Below are positions 18,214 through 27,748 of a stretch of 43,593 nt of DNA, piece after piece (the first letter of the stretch is position 1; every line of letters starts with the position of its first letter). Source of the stretch: Gammaproteobacteria bacterium. Lineage in GTDB: Bacteria > Pseudomonadota > Gammaproteobacteria > Pseudomonadales > Azotimanducaceae. The notes under the pieces were generated by a model, which had not been told where the DNA came from, did no database searches, and saw only the letters and a list, made by a program, of their open reading frames with translations. The position numbers and the translations under genes are program-made. The stretch lies in contig VXPO01000058.1 of the NCBI GenBank assembly GCA_009839505.1, forward strand, positions 1 to 43,593, in the 5' to 3' direction.

Positions 18214-18307
18214 CCCTCGAACGTCGCGTCAGTGCAAGACGCGTCGGCAACGACCACGGCCCAGCATTGGCGAACGCGGCGGAGTTCCAGAACGGTGCTG
18301 GCGGTCT

Positions 18308-18847
18308 CTAACCGCCGGCACGGGCATCCGATTTCGAGCTAGGCAACGATGCGGGCTGATCACCGGCCTTGTCGCCCTTGGACGGCGGCCGCGGTGCTCT
18401 GACGTTGGGTGCCTGTTCTTCCTCAATGCCATCCGGCTCCATGTCGATGCGGCCCCTGAACTTGGCGCCGTCGTGCAGGATCACCCGGGGACTGCGGATA
18501 TCCCCCTTCATGGATCCCGTTGCCGTGATCTCCACCTGATCACCCGCTTCGATATCTCCGTTGGCGTTGCCGTTTATCGTGACGGTCTTAGCCTTGACGT
18601 TGGCCGTCACGTCGCCAGTCCCGCCAATGACCACCCGACTCTTGAGAAGCTTGATCTCCCCGCCGAAGCGGCCCTCGATCTCGATGTCCTCGTCGCCGGT
18701 CAACGACCCTTCGATAGTCAGAGTCGCGCCGATCACGGACGGTTGTGGTTTCGCGACCGCAGGTTTCGGAGGCGGTTGGGATGCCGCTTCATGGCTCTGC
18801 GAGGAGCCACCATCTCTACGTTTGTCGAACACGGGTAGTCCCCCCAT
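18308..18847 (-). CDS. Bactofilin (polymer-forming cytoskeletal protein)
   Basis: This 179-residue protein has a central bactofilin beta-helix (residues ~35-135), with the repeating pattern GATLTIEGSLTGDEDIEIEG, FGGEIKLLKSRVVIGG, VTANVKAKTVTINGNANGDI, and SMKGDIRSPRVILHDGAKFRG. The flanks are disordered: a proline/lysine-rich N-terminus and an acidic then proline-rich C-terminus. Bactofilins polymerise without nucleotide at the membrane and scaffold wall-shaping enzymes. It follows the DUF2339 gene by 67 bases on the same strand. Confidence 0.88.
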   Translation of the reverse strand: MGGLPVFDKRRDGGSSQSHEAASQPPPKPAVAKPQPSVIGATLTIEGSLTGDEDIEIEGRFGGEIKLLKSRVVIGGTGDVTANVKAKTVTINGNANGDIEAGDQVEITATGSMKGDIRSPRVILHDGAKFRGRIDMEPDGIEEEQAPNVRAPRPPSKGDKAGDQPASLPSSKSDARAGG

Positions 18848-18914
18848 TCCAAGTCACCCAATCATACCGATTGTGTGCGTGCGTGTCTGTGCGCCGTGGC
18901 GCCCCGGAGATACG

Positions 18915-21611
18915 TCAGGCCCCGTGGTCTCCACCCTCCTCGGACGTGCTTTCGCGTGGTACGGGCGCGAAGTACCCGACGATCAGCAACAGCACGCCGA
19001 CACCCAGGAACGACACCACGCGGCCGACCGTACCCGCGTTGCCGAGTTCCACCACGAAGAGCTTTATGATCACAACACCCATCGTCACGGCCCCTCCGAT
19101 CCAGACGCCCCGTTGCGCGCGCATGGCACCGAGCACCATGCCGATCAGCCCAGCACTCCCCCACACCAGCGACAGGCCCGCCTGGAAGGTCGCCGAGTCG
19201 CCGAGGTCGTGGGCGGTGAACGGTATCCCCGCGTAATGATGGACCCCCCGCGCCACTTCCATCGACAGGAGAATCAGACCCGCCAGGGCTCCGGCAAACC
19301 CCAAGGGTGCAGAGTTGCGCGCACGCAGGTTCTTGTCCAGGTTGAGCCACACCGCGACCGCAGCCAGAATGCCTGCAAGCATCAGCGGATTCAGTAGCGG
19401 CAGGTAGGGAAGCCGCCCTGCGCTACCGGCGGATGTCAGATTCGCCCAGAGAACCACAATCGTGGCGGCTGCCAAGACCACGACGACGCCCACCCTCGAA
19501 TACGCAGGCCAATGACGGTCGATCGGCCACGGCAGCATCGCCCGCGCTCTAACCGTCACCGTGGCCAAAACGGCAACCGTGGCCGCGACAGCCGCCGTGG
19601 ACCAGGCGCCGTCGAGCGCCTCTTCAACCCACCATGAAACCTCGTAGGCGATCAGCAGGGCCAGGGTCCAATAGGTCCCTACGTGCAGAGCAGGCGCGGA
19701 TCGGGGATAGTCCGACTCTCTAAAGCGCAGGAACGCGTACTGCGCGGCGAATGCCAAAGGCCAGGCGAGCCAACCGAACTCCGCCAGCGGACCCGGGCCA
19801 AGCGCGATTTCGACCAGGAGAATCAGCACCGCGGCCGGCAGCAGCACCAGGGCAAGGGCATTGAGACGGGGCCACACCGTCGATGCTCCCATCCCGACCA
19901 TCGCGGTCAGCGAGACGAAACCAAGCGCAGCGCTGGTGGCCGACGCCTCCAGCGTCGCGCTGATCTGCGAACCACCGGTCCACAGCCACCAGGCGGCACC
20001 CCAACCCAACGCCAATCGTGCCATCACGCGCCCGAGGACGGTCGAATCCGCCCCGTGGTCGAAACTCTGGCCGACCGTCCAGCCGGCCACCGCGATCAGA
20101 ACGCCACCGAGGAAATAGCCGTTCAGAACCGGCCAGGCCGCATCGACGATCGATCCCGGTTGCAGCACGAAGGACACGGCAGCCGCGATCTGCAGCGCGA
20201 CCCCTGCGAAAGCCAGGAGGCGCGAGCCGTTGCGCACTCCGAACCAAGCGAGCATTGCGCCTTGAACTGCCCAGGCGGCAGACGTCCAGCGCTCATCGAG
20301 AGCGAGCGGAAACGCGACCGCTAGGAACAAGAGCGCCAGACCACCGAAACACCAGGCGAGCGTGCGCAGATCCTTTGATCGCCAGATCAAGGCGGCGAGG
20401 ACGAAGTAGAGTCCCGAAAGGGCTCCAGCCGATGTCGCAAGGCCCCAGTCGTTGTCCACGAGCCGTGTCTGCAGGGCGAACCCGATCAACGGCGGCCCGA
20501 ACACCACGGCGCTGTCGACGAAACCGCGCAGCTCGGGCGGTCGGCGACGGGCGAACAGCACCGCGATGCCGATGTACATCAGAACAAACAGCACCAGGAA
20601 CGGTTCCGTGGTGGCGAAGAATTCGGGGCGATAGCCCTGGTAGCCCCAAACCGACGCGATCACGAAGGTGAATGCGAACCCAAGAAGATTGAGAATCCGC
20701 CACGCCTTGAACCAGCCGATGGTCAGGATCGCCGCATTGAGCACGGCGTAGTAGCTGAACAAGGCGACGTGACTCCCGGCGTCCGTCGCCGCGAGGAGTG
20801 GGGCGAGAAAACCGCCTGCCACGCCGAGCACAATCAGCGTACGCGAGTCCTGAACCGTGGCTACGACACCCGTCGCCACGGTCACCACCACCATTGCGGC
20901 GAACGCCACCGTCGCGGGAAGCAGGTCGTAGAACTCGAACGCGGCATACGTCGTTAGGTAGAGAATCGCCAGGCCTCCGCCCTGCATGCCCAAGGCGTAG
21001 GTCGGTCGCTCGTTCCGCAGGCGCCAGCCGATCCCCAACAGCACCATGCCGAACAGAGCCACCGCCGACAGCCGGGCCCACATGGGAAAGACGAAGAGCT
21101 GACGGTCGATGGCGTACTTGATGAAGAAGGCAACGCCGAGCAGCGCGACCACGACGCCGACCATCACCGGAACGTTGCCCGTCGTGAACCAACCCTTTGC
21201 GGCGGTCACCGCCCGGTCGACGGACGTCGGCGGGCGTTGTTCCGGTTCGCGAACCGCCGGAACGGGACGTTCCGGCGGGCTGCGCACGTCCTCGCTGGAC
21301 CAAACAAGGTCCTCCGACATGGACTCCGACCCCGCGGCAACAGCTTCGCGTTCGGGTTCAGGTTCGGGTTTCGTCCACGACTCAACCTGCCGTGGCTCGG
21401 TGTGTTCAGCTACGCCTTGTTCGGTCCCGCCGGTACCTTCCAGCGTGCGCAGACGTTTGTTCTGGAAAAGGACCCAGCCGCAAAGCGATCCGATCACACC
21501 GCCGTAGATAATCGCCGACAGCACACTGTCGAAACCGCCGAGGATCGCCCCGGCCAGTGCCCCTAGCATCGAGCCGAGGAGGACGTAGGGAGTCACGGCA
21601 TGCTTCTCCAC
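18915..21611 (-). CDS. Large DUF2339 multi-spanning membrane protein
   Basis: This 898-residue protein carries a glycine-rich N-terminal membrane hairpin (LLGSMLGALAGAILGGFDSVL), then a charged linker rich in Glu/Pro (residues ~50-120). More than 20 hydrophobic segments follow to the C-terminus, including GNVPVMVGVVVALLGVAFFI and KYAIDRQLFVFPMWARLSAV, which match the DUF2339 core. The function of the family is unknown; an envelope role is only a guess. The gene is divergent from the SDR gene with 167 bases between. Confidence 0.85.
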   Translation of the reverse strand: MEKHAVTPYVLLGSMLGALAGAILGGFDSVLSAIIYGGVIGSLCGWVLFQNKRLRTLEGTGGTEQGVAEHTEPRQVESWTKPEPEPEREAVAAGSESMSEDLVWSSEDVRSPPERPVPAVREPEQRPPTSVDRAVTAAKGWFTTGNVPVMVGVVVALLGVAFFIKYAIDRQLFVFPMWARLSAVALFGMVLLGIGWRLRNERPTYALGMQGGGLAILYLTTYAAFEFYDLLPATVAFAAMVVVTVATGVVATVQDSRTLIVLGVAGGFLAPLLAATDAGSHVALFSYYAVLNAAILTIGWFKAWRILNLLGFAFTFVIASVWGYQGYRPEFFATTEPFLVLFVLMYIGIAVLFARRRPPELRGFVDSAVVFGPPLIGFALQTRLVDNDWGLATSAGALSGLYFVLAALIWRSKDLRTLAWCFGGLALLFLAVAFPLALDERWTSAAWAVQGAMLAWFGVRNGSRLLAFAGVALQIAAAVSFVLQPGSIVDAAWPVLNGYFLGGVLIAVAGWTVGQSFDHGADSTVLGRVMARLALGWGAAWWLWTGGSQISATLEASATSAALGFVSLTAMVGMGASTVWPRLNALALVLLPAAVLILLVEIALGPGPLAEFGWLAWPLAFAAQYAFLRFRESDYPRSAPALHVGTYWTLALLIAYEVSWWVEEALDGAWSTAAVAATVAVLATVTVRARAMLPWPIDRHWPAYSRVGVVVVLAAATIVVLWANLTSAGSAGRLPYLPLLNPLMLAGILAAVAVWLNLDKNLRARNSAPLGFAGALAGLILLSMEVARGVHHYAGIPFTAHDLGDSATFQAGLSLVWGSAGLIGMVLGAMRAQRGVWIGGAVTMGVVIIKLFVVELGNAGTVGRVVSFLGVGVLLLIVGYFAPVPRESTSEEGGDHGA

Positions 21612-21778
21612 ACTCGCGGTTGTCGGCGATTGTAGCCGTGAGCGCGGCGTTCGGGGGCGCCTCCCACTGGCGCTCCCCCTCCCCCGACCCTCGCCCGGTT
21701 GTTAAAGTTTCGCATCCGGTTCGGTGTTCCATCCACTGCGTTCACGTGCACCCCGACCGGCACAAAGGAGTCGATGAA

Positions 21779-22543
21779 ATGAAACCTGTCTGCCTCGTGA
21801 TCGGTGCCGGTGCCGGAATCGGCGGCAACGTGGCCCGCCGCTTCGCCCAGGAGGGATTCCACGCGGTCCTTTGTCGCCGTCGCGACCAGGACGGACTCGA
21901 CGAGCTCGTTGGGATCATCGAGGCGGACGGCGGCACGGCATCCGGGCGCCTGCTCGACGCGGTCGCCGAGGGCAGCATCGAAGACTGCGTCGATGCGGTG
22001 GAGAACGACTCCGGACCCATCGAGGTGGCGGTCTACAATCTCGGCGCACAGATCGGCAACCACGCCCTGGGCGATACAAGCCTCAAGGCCTTCGAGATGG
22101 GGTGGCGCCTAGGTACCCTCGGCCTCTTTCGTCTAGCGCAAGCCGTCTGTCCCCGCATGGTTGAGCGCGGCCACGGAACGCTGCTGGTCACTTCCGCGAC
22201 CGCCGCCATGCGCGGCAATCCGGGACAACATTCGCATGCCGCCGCCATGGGCGGTCGCCGCCTGCTCTGTCAGACGCTGAACGCCGAGTTTGGTCCGTTG
22301 GGCATTCATGTGGCCCACATCGTCGTGGACGGAGCCGTGGACGCACCCGACACCCTAGGCAAGATGCTGGGACCGGAGGGCTATCGGCGGCTACGCGAAG
22401 CCCGCGGCCAGGAACACGATGGCCTGCTACTGCCCGACAAGATCGCGGACACCTTCTGGCATCTGGCCCAGCAGCACCGCTCGGTGTGGACCCACGAACT
22501 CGACCTGCGACCGTTCTGCGACAGTCCGTGGTGGAACGGTTAG
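21779..22543 (+). CDS. Atypical short-chain dehydrogenase/reductase
   Basis: This 254-residue SDR-fold protein starts at ATG 21779 after AAAGGAG. The cofactor loop is VIGAGAGIGGNVARRF and the NAG-type motif reads NLGAQIGN. The catalytic region is altered: the Ser is kept in LLVTSATAAMRG, but the Tyr-x3-Lys pair is not visible, the segment reading GQHSHAAAMGGRRLL. The C-terminus HELDLRPFCDSPWW resembles SDRs seen as uncharacterised oxidoreductases. It may be a non-catalytic or differently acting SDR; substrate unknown. Confidence 0.82.
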   Translation: MKPVCLVIGAGAGIGGNVARRFAQEGFHAVLCRRRDQDGLDELVGIIEADGGTASGRLLDAVAEGSIEDCVDAVENDSGPIEVAVYNLGAQIGNHALGDTSLKAFEMGWRLGTLGLFRLAQAVCPRMVERGHGTLLVTSATAAMRGNPGQHSHAAAMGGRRLLCQTLNAEFGPLGIHVAHIVVDGAVDAPDTLGKMLGPEGYRRLREARGQEHDGLLLPDKIADTFWHLAQQHRSVWTHELDLRPFCDSPWWNG

Positions 22544-22736
22544 CATCCTAAGCCACTTCGTCGAAGCGTAGCTCACGGCCGACACGCTCGCCGTACTGGC
22601 AGAGCGCTAGTTGGCACCGCAAGGGTAGCCGTGCGGAATGGGTCAAGCCGCCCACAGCTTTTTTCTTTTGACTGCAATTGTCCGACTGTCACGGTCTTGA
22701 GTATGTTTCGCGGCGCGAGAAGCAGGAGGTCGAAAA

Positions 22737-24197
22737 ATGGCTGACGACCAAGCGGTGCGAGACGACCAAGTAGCAGGAGTGCTGAGTACCATTCGCCTAT
22801 TGATGCTCGGGTTCTCGGCCCTCTTCACTATCATCGTGGTCGCGCTGGGTTTTCTTGGTTTTAAGAGCCTCTCCGATGTAGGTCGAATAACCAAGGAGAC
22901 AGTTGAGTGGGAAGTATCGAAGCTTGTCAAAGGAACGACCGAAACGGGGGTAACGCTTAGTGATCGTACAAACGACCTGTCCTCCCAACTGGACGAGCTG
23001 GCATCAAATATCAACACGTTGAGGGACGCGGTCGTGCTCGCTCACGGCTTTGTCGTAGCGATCAATGAAAGCGAACGTGATCCCGTCGGCGAACTCCTTC
23101 GTCTAAACAATGAGATGGAGCAAGCCAAAGATCTGTCGAACAGCGAGCTTCGTAGGCAAGCGCAGGTGGTCTTCGCACGTCTCCTGAAGGCCTACGAGTC
23201 CGGCGATGCCGAATCGGCTAGCGATGTACGGTTCATCGGAGCGGAAAACCTCTACAACGCATCGAGCATGGCTGCACGTCTCGAGATGCTGAAGATCGCT
23301 AGTAGACTGGCAGAAGCAGCGTATGAGCTCGATCCGGCTGAAGAACATCATGCTCGGATGCTTTACGCCAAGGCTAGGGCGGGCGACATGAACAATCGCG
23401 ATGCTCTTGATCAGATCCTTCTCCTAATTGCGCAAACAAGTAGGTTGCACTATGTGCACCACACATTGTCCGAAGGGTTCAAAATCTCGCTCATTCATGG
23501 AGAGCTAGAACGATTCCTCGACTCCCTTCGAACCTTCAGGACCAATGTCGGTGACGAAACGCCATCCTTTGCATGGATGATCGAAGCACAAGCCGTGTCG
23601 ATTGTTGGGACTGACGTTCTCGCGCCAATCGAACCATTGCAAAGCGGGTTCCGAAAGCTCTCGTCGGAAAGTCCGAATGCGCTTTGGTTCAGTGAGTCAC
23701 TCGACTTGGGTCGCCAGATGATAAGCGTCTTGCGAGAGCACCCAGGATCCCGTGAATCGGGTGAGTCCATACAGACGGAATACGCCGAGTTGTTGTCAAT
23801 GGCGGGGGGTACGACAGACCTTGGTCTCATGTTGAACCCCGATCGGCAACCGCTGGCGTACGGCTTGCCCGAAGCACCTCAGCACGACGAACTCGTGGAC
23901 ATTCAGCTGAACACCGAGTTCGAGGTACGTACGGCAGGCTGGAGTTGGCTAAGACTAACCGAACAAAACGGAGGCGAGCGAATCATCGCCGCCACCTCTC
24001 CTGGTGGAATCCATGACCCAATGCTTGCCGTCAGAGACGACAGCGGGGAGTTGTTGGCTGTGGATGACGATGGCGGCGAAGGCTTAAACGCACGCTTGGA
24101 GTTCACGACAGAGGGAGGTACGGAGTACATGATTGGTGTTGGGCCGGCAATTGGCGACAACGTACAAGGCACCATTGTCTCCATCACGAGCGAGTAG
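22737..24197 (+). CDS. Membrane-anchored protein with PPC-like C-terminal domain
   Basis: This 486-residue protein has one membrane helix near the N-terminus (residues ~22-45, LMLGFSALFTIIVVALGFLG). A coiled coil follows (~45-115), then a helical repeat region with ARL/AYE/AKAR motifs (~130-330), reminiscent of TPR-like repeats. The C-terminal ~100 residues resemble bacterial pre-peptidase C-terminal (PPC) domains: LAVRDDSGELLAVDDDGG and TEGGTEYMIGVGP. AGGAGG lies 7 bases before the ATG. Base composition is clearly lower in GC than neighbours, suggesting transfer. Function unknown. Confidence 0.75.
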   Translation: MADDQAVRDDQVAGVLSTIRLLMLGFSALFTIIVVALGFLGFKSLSDVGRITKETVEWEVSKLVKGTTETGVTLSDRTNDLSSQLDELASNINTLRDAVVLAHGFVVAINESERDPVGELLRLNNEMEQAKDLSNSELRRQAQVVFARLLKAYESGDAESASDVRFIGAENLYNASSMAARLEMLKIASRLAEAAYELDPAEEHHARMLYAKARAGDMNNRDALDQILLLIAQTSRLHYVHHTLSEGFKISLIHGELERFLDSLRTFRTNVGDETPSFAWMIEAQAVSIVGTDVLAPIEPLQSGFRKLSSESPNALWFSESLDLGRQMISVLREHPGSRESGESIQTEYAELLSMAGGTTDLGLMLNPDRQPLAYGLPEAPQHDELVDIQLNTEFEVRTAGWSWLRLTEQNGGERIIAATSPGGIHDPMLAVRDDSGELLAVDDDGGEGLNARLEFTTEGGTEYMIGVGPAIGDNVQGTIVSITSE

Positions 24198-24656
24198 CCT
24201 CCTTCACTAGCAGGACACAGGCCGAGGACCGCATCGTTCTGCGAGGGACCGCCTCAAGCCAGACGGGGTTGCCATCCGTATGAATATGGCTATGTGTCCA
24301 CCCCAATGTGGTGGAGTGTATGACGGCAAGAGCTACCAACATTGTTGGTTGAGGATCTCTACGCAGATGGTCCAACCTCACAACACGCACTAGCACTCCT
24401 TTCCGCTTGCACTGTCATTGCCAACGCCAAGCCACGCGCTAAATTCAGCGACGTTCAAGATCCTCTTGGAGCGGTCGGCACGGCTGTACGGACTACGCGG
24501 GAATTCTAGGGACTCGGCCTTCGGAGCGAGCCGGTGTGTATGCGCAAAGTTGAACAGTTCCATGAACGCACGCTACCGTGTATGTCGGACTGAGCGAGGG
24601 AGTCGGGAAACCCAACTACCAGTAGGGGACAGGGATGCTGATGAGACGTTGAAGTC
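24198..24656. other. Intergenic stretch without supported gene
   Basis: No frame here has convincing coding character, and no tRNA, clear terminator or repeat was seen. It probably carries the promoter of the downstream regulator; no confident -35/-10 pair could be assigned. Confidence 0.5.
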
Positions 24657-27443
24657 TTGTCCGCGTCCGCCGTGGACGGGAGTATAGGAGTGTCCAGCGG
24701 CGAAACGGGTCCGCCAAAGGGCCAGACAACGACAGTCGCCCCTACCCAGGCGGACTTCGAGGAGCTTGGGTGGCTGCGCCAGACGAAGGTGACGGTCCCG
24801 GTCCGCGTGCCCGGTTATGTTGATCGTCCGGATTTGGTGGCGCTGGCGCTGCCGACGCACCAGCGGTTGACGTTGCTTCAAGCCCCTGGCGGCTTCGGCA
24901 AGACCACGATGCTTGCCGAGTGCTGCCGGCAGCTCAGGAGTGACGGAGTCAGGGTCGCGTGGATGTCGGTGGACGAGTCAGACGACTCGCAGATCCTTGA
25001 CACCTACTTGGCGTTCGCGTTCGAGCAGGCCGGTCTCGATGTGGCGGGTTCCGTAGGCGCGGGCAATACCACCGCCGAACGTGCCAATCGGCGCCGAACC
25101 GACTCGGTTCTGCGCGCGATCGAGTCTTGCGAAACCCCGTGTGTACTTGCGCTGGACGAGTTGGAACGGCTAGCGGAACCCGGTGCCGTCGCAGTACTCA
25201 ATTCCCTTGTTCGTTGGGGACCGGCGAACCTGCATGTAGCGATTGCGTGCCGCGAACTACCGAGCGGACTTGACATAGCCGACCTAGTGCTCGATGGATC
25301 TGCGGTGGTCCTTTCTGCGGAGGAACTGCGATTCTCCAAGCCCGAGATAGCACGGTTTTTCGGCCTTGGGCTGTCACGCCGCGAGCATCGGGCGCTGACC
25401 GCCGAGTCAGCGGGATGGCCGATCGCGCTCCGTATCCGGCGCAACGAACTTCGTCTGAGGCAGCGGGAACGCGAAGCGGCTACGGGCGAAGCCGGAGTCG
25501 TGCGGGACGTCGTCGACAATTGGATCGAGTCCCGTTTGTGGTACGGCGTTGGAACGGATGATCGCGAGTTTCTGCTCGACATCGGACTCTGCGAGTGGCT
25601 CGACCCGGAACTGCTCGACGAGGTGTTGGAATGCGCAGACTCCAAGCGTCGTATTGAGACGATGCCGTCCCTTTCGGGACTCATCGAACCCGTCGGTCGA
25701 GGTGAGAAGGCGGCATGGCGACTGCATCCCCTCATTCGCGAGCACTGCGAAAAGCAACGTTTCCGTGAAACGCCCGAGCGGTACCGCGCAGTCCACCAGC
25801 GAATTGCAATGGCGTTGTCGCGGCGGGGAGAAACCGTTGCCGCCATGCGACACGCCGTGGCGGCGGGTGATACCGTCTTGGCCGGCCGCATCCTGGTCGA
25901 GGCTGGAGGACTCCGGCTTTGGCTTCGCGAAGGCCTAGGACTGCTACAGGCCACTGATCGTTTCCTGACGGCCACGATGATTGCCCGCGACCCTCGGCTT
26001 GCGCTTGTGCGTTGCGCTGTTCTCGCGCTCACTGGGCGGGTGGCCGAAGCCCGGCGTCTGTACGAGGCGACGGGTCCGCTCGACTTCGTGGCAGATGCCC
26101 GCGGAGACGATCTGGACCTGCGTGCCGATCACACGCAAGTGCGGGGGCTGCTGGCCATATACGGCTGCGAGAGAATCGGCTCGGAGCGCGCTCGCGCTCC
26201 CTTCGCTGATGCCCAAATCGCGGTGGACACACCCGGACTCGAGCGGATCGTCCGGGGTACGTTCGAGTACGGGCTATGCCTTGCACACAGCCTCAAGGCG
26301 GAATTCGAAATGGCCGAGTGGCGGGCGGAACGTGCCCGGGCCTGCCTCGGGCAAAGTTCCTCGTACGTCTCCATGCACGTCGACTTCCAGGCTGGATCGA
26401 TCGCCATGGCGCAGGGTCGAGTCGAGGATGCCACTCGTTGGTTCGCCCACGGGCGTCGGGTGGCGAAAACGAACTTTCTCCGCGATCCATCGGTCATTGC
26501 GCACGCAGATGTACTAGCGAAGGAACTAGATCTCGAGCGGCATCACATCACTCAGCCGGGAGCGGCGCTGCAGATGGCGAAGAAGCTCGGGGGATTCAGC
26601 ACGCCTTACTATGCCTACGTGATTGCGGCCAGTCTGGTCGCGGAACTGTCACTCCACATCGGCGGTTCAGACGGTGCCCTGGAGGCGATCGACGAAATAC
26701 GGGAGCACGCATACCGTGAGGAGTTGCCGGCACTCGCGAGATTCTTGGCGGCCTTGCGCGTCGGAACGCTGGCCCGCGCGGGCGACATCGGTGAAGCCGA
26801 GCGTACATGGCAACTCGCCGACCTTCCCGAACATCACGATGGCTGCCTCGATCTGGACAATCAAACCTGGCAGGAAATGGAGGCACTCTCCTGCGCCCGG
26901 CTACGGTTACTTGCCGCCCGCGAAGAGTTCGACGAGGCCCGACAGTTCGCGACAGCGATCACTACCGTGGCCGCGCAGCGAGGGCTCAGGCGCACATGGA
27001 TGCGGGTGATGGCGCAGCTGCTGGGCGTTGAGTATCAGGCAGGCGAACTGCAGGCTGCCACCGGCTGTCTCGAACAGTTTCTGGGCGTGTTCCGCGAAAC
27101 GGACTACCTGCGACCCTTGGTTCGCGAGGGCGAGGCTAGCGTCGCCGTGCTTGCAGGTTACTTAGACCGACACAGCGAGCCCGAACATCAGGCGTTGGCC
27201 GAGTCGTTGTTGTCTACATTGGGGTGCAACGATGGAAGGGTCGACGGACCCCCAGAGCTGACGGGACGAGAATCCGAGGTTCTTGTCCGTCTGGAGGAAC
27301 AGCGGGACAAACAGATCGCCGAAGCGCTTGACCTAACCCTCTCCGGCGTGCGCTACCACATTACCAACATCCTCGCCAAGCTAGGCGCGCGAGGCCGCAT
27401 GGACGCGGTGCACCGTGCAAGGCGACTCGGTTTGTTGCCTTAA
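24657..27443 (+). CDS. MalT-like STAND ATPase with LuxR HTH
   Basis: This ~928-residue transcription activator has the layout of MalT/LAL regulators. An N-terminal NTPase has Walker A APGGFGKTTMLAECC (residues ~77-91) and Walker B CVLALDELERL. A winged-helix and long helical sensor region follow (~300-840, rich in Ala/Arg/Glu). The C-terminal LuxR HTH reads LTGRESEVLVRLEEQRDKQ then IAEALDLTLSGVRYHITNIL. The start is uncertain: TTG 24657, or GTG 24690 with GGGAG seven bases ahead. The inducer is not evident. The symporter 305 bases downstream is a possible target. Confidence 0.85.
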   Translation: MSASAVDGSIGVSSGETGPPKGQTTTVAPTQADFEELGWLRQTKVTVPVRVPGYVDRPDLVALALPTHQRLTLLQAPGGFGKTTMLAECCRQLRSDGVRVAWMSVDESDDSQILDTYLAFAFEQAGLDVAGSVGAGNTTAERANRRRTDSVLRAIESCETPCVLALDELERLAEPGAVAVLNSLVRWGPANLHVAIACRELPSGLDIADLVLDGSAVVLSAEELRFSKPEIARFFGLGLSRREHRALTAESAGWPIALRIRRNELRLRQREREAATGEAGVVRDVVDNWIESRLWYGVGTDDREFLLDIGLCEWLDPELLDEVLECADSKRRIETMPSLSGLIEPVGRGEKAAWRLHPLIREHCEKQRFRETPERYRAVHQRIAMALSRRGETVAAMRHAVAAGDTVLAGRILVEAGGLRLWLREGLGLLQATDRFLTATMIARDPRLALVRCAVLALTGRVAEARRLYEATGPLDFVADARGDDLDLRADHTQVRGLLAIYGCERIGSERARAPFADAQIAVDTPGLERIVRGTFEYGLCLAHSLKAEFEMAEWRAERARACLGQSSSYVSMHVDFQAGSIAMAQGRVEDATRWFAHGRRVAKTNFLRDPSVIAHADVLAKELDLERHHITQPGAALQMAKKLGGFSTPYYAYVIAASLVAELSLHIGGSDGALEAIDEIREHAYREELPALARFLAALRVGTLARAGDIGEAERTWQLADLPEHHDGCLDLDNQTWQEMEALSCARLRLLAAREEFDEARQFATAITTVAAQRGLRRTWMRVMAQLLGVEYQAGELQAATGCLEQFLGVFRETDYLRPLVREGEASVAVLAGYLDRHSEPEHQALAESLLSTLGCNDGRVDGPPELTGRESEVLVRLEEQRDKQIAEALDLTLSGVRYHITNILAKLGARGRMDAVHRARRLGLLP

Positions 27444-27630
27444 CCGGTGGCAGGGACCTGGACCCCGAGCGGGACTAGGCTCGCCCCACGGCATGGAAGT
27501 CGGGTTCGTGTCGTTATAAGTTCCTAGCACTTCAGGATTGGCCCTGCGCGTCAATGCAAGCACCCCAAAGCCGCGCCTCCAGCCCTCCCACACCGACCTC
27601 CCATGGAACACATCCCGTTTGTTGCCTGGC

Positions 27631-27730
27631 GGTCAGCGGCGCTCGCTGCCGGGAGAATTCGCGCAGCGAATTCTCGGGGCGACCGCGAAGCGGTCGCGTC
27701 TCTCATGGAACAATCGCGTCCGGTCGCGAT
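27631..27730. repeat. Array of four stem-loops upstream of the symporter
   Basis: Four stem-loops follow each other: GG-CAGCG/CGCTG-CC (27631-27650, loop GCGCT), GAGAATTCGC/GCGAATTCTC (27653-27675, loop GCA, 10-bp stem), GCGACCGC/GCGGTCGC (27679-27697, loop GAA, 8-bp stem), and ATCGCG/CGCGAT (27713-27730, loop TCCGGT). The last ends just before the GGGGCAGG ribosome site of the GTG-started symporter. They lie in the 305-base gap after the regulator; no T-run follows. Functions could be termination of the regulator or translational control. The rest of the gap (27444-27630) shows nothing else. Confidence 0.6.
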
Positions 27731-27748
27731 GGGGCAGGACACTAGCCC

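Noticed and set aside
24418-24687. 89-codon plus-strand frame before the MalT-like gene
   Set aside because: No ribosome site, no domain, and composition unlike coding sequence; it overlaps the regulator start in another frame.
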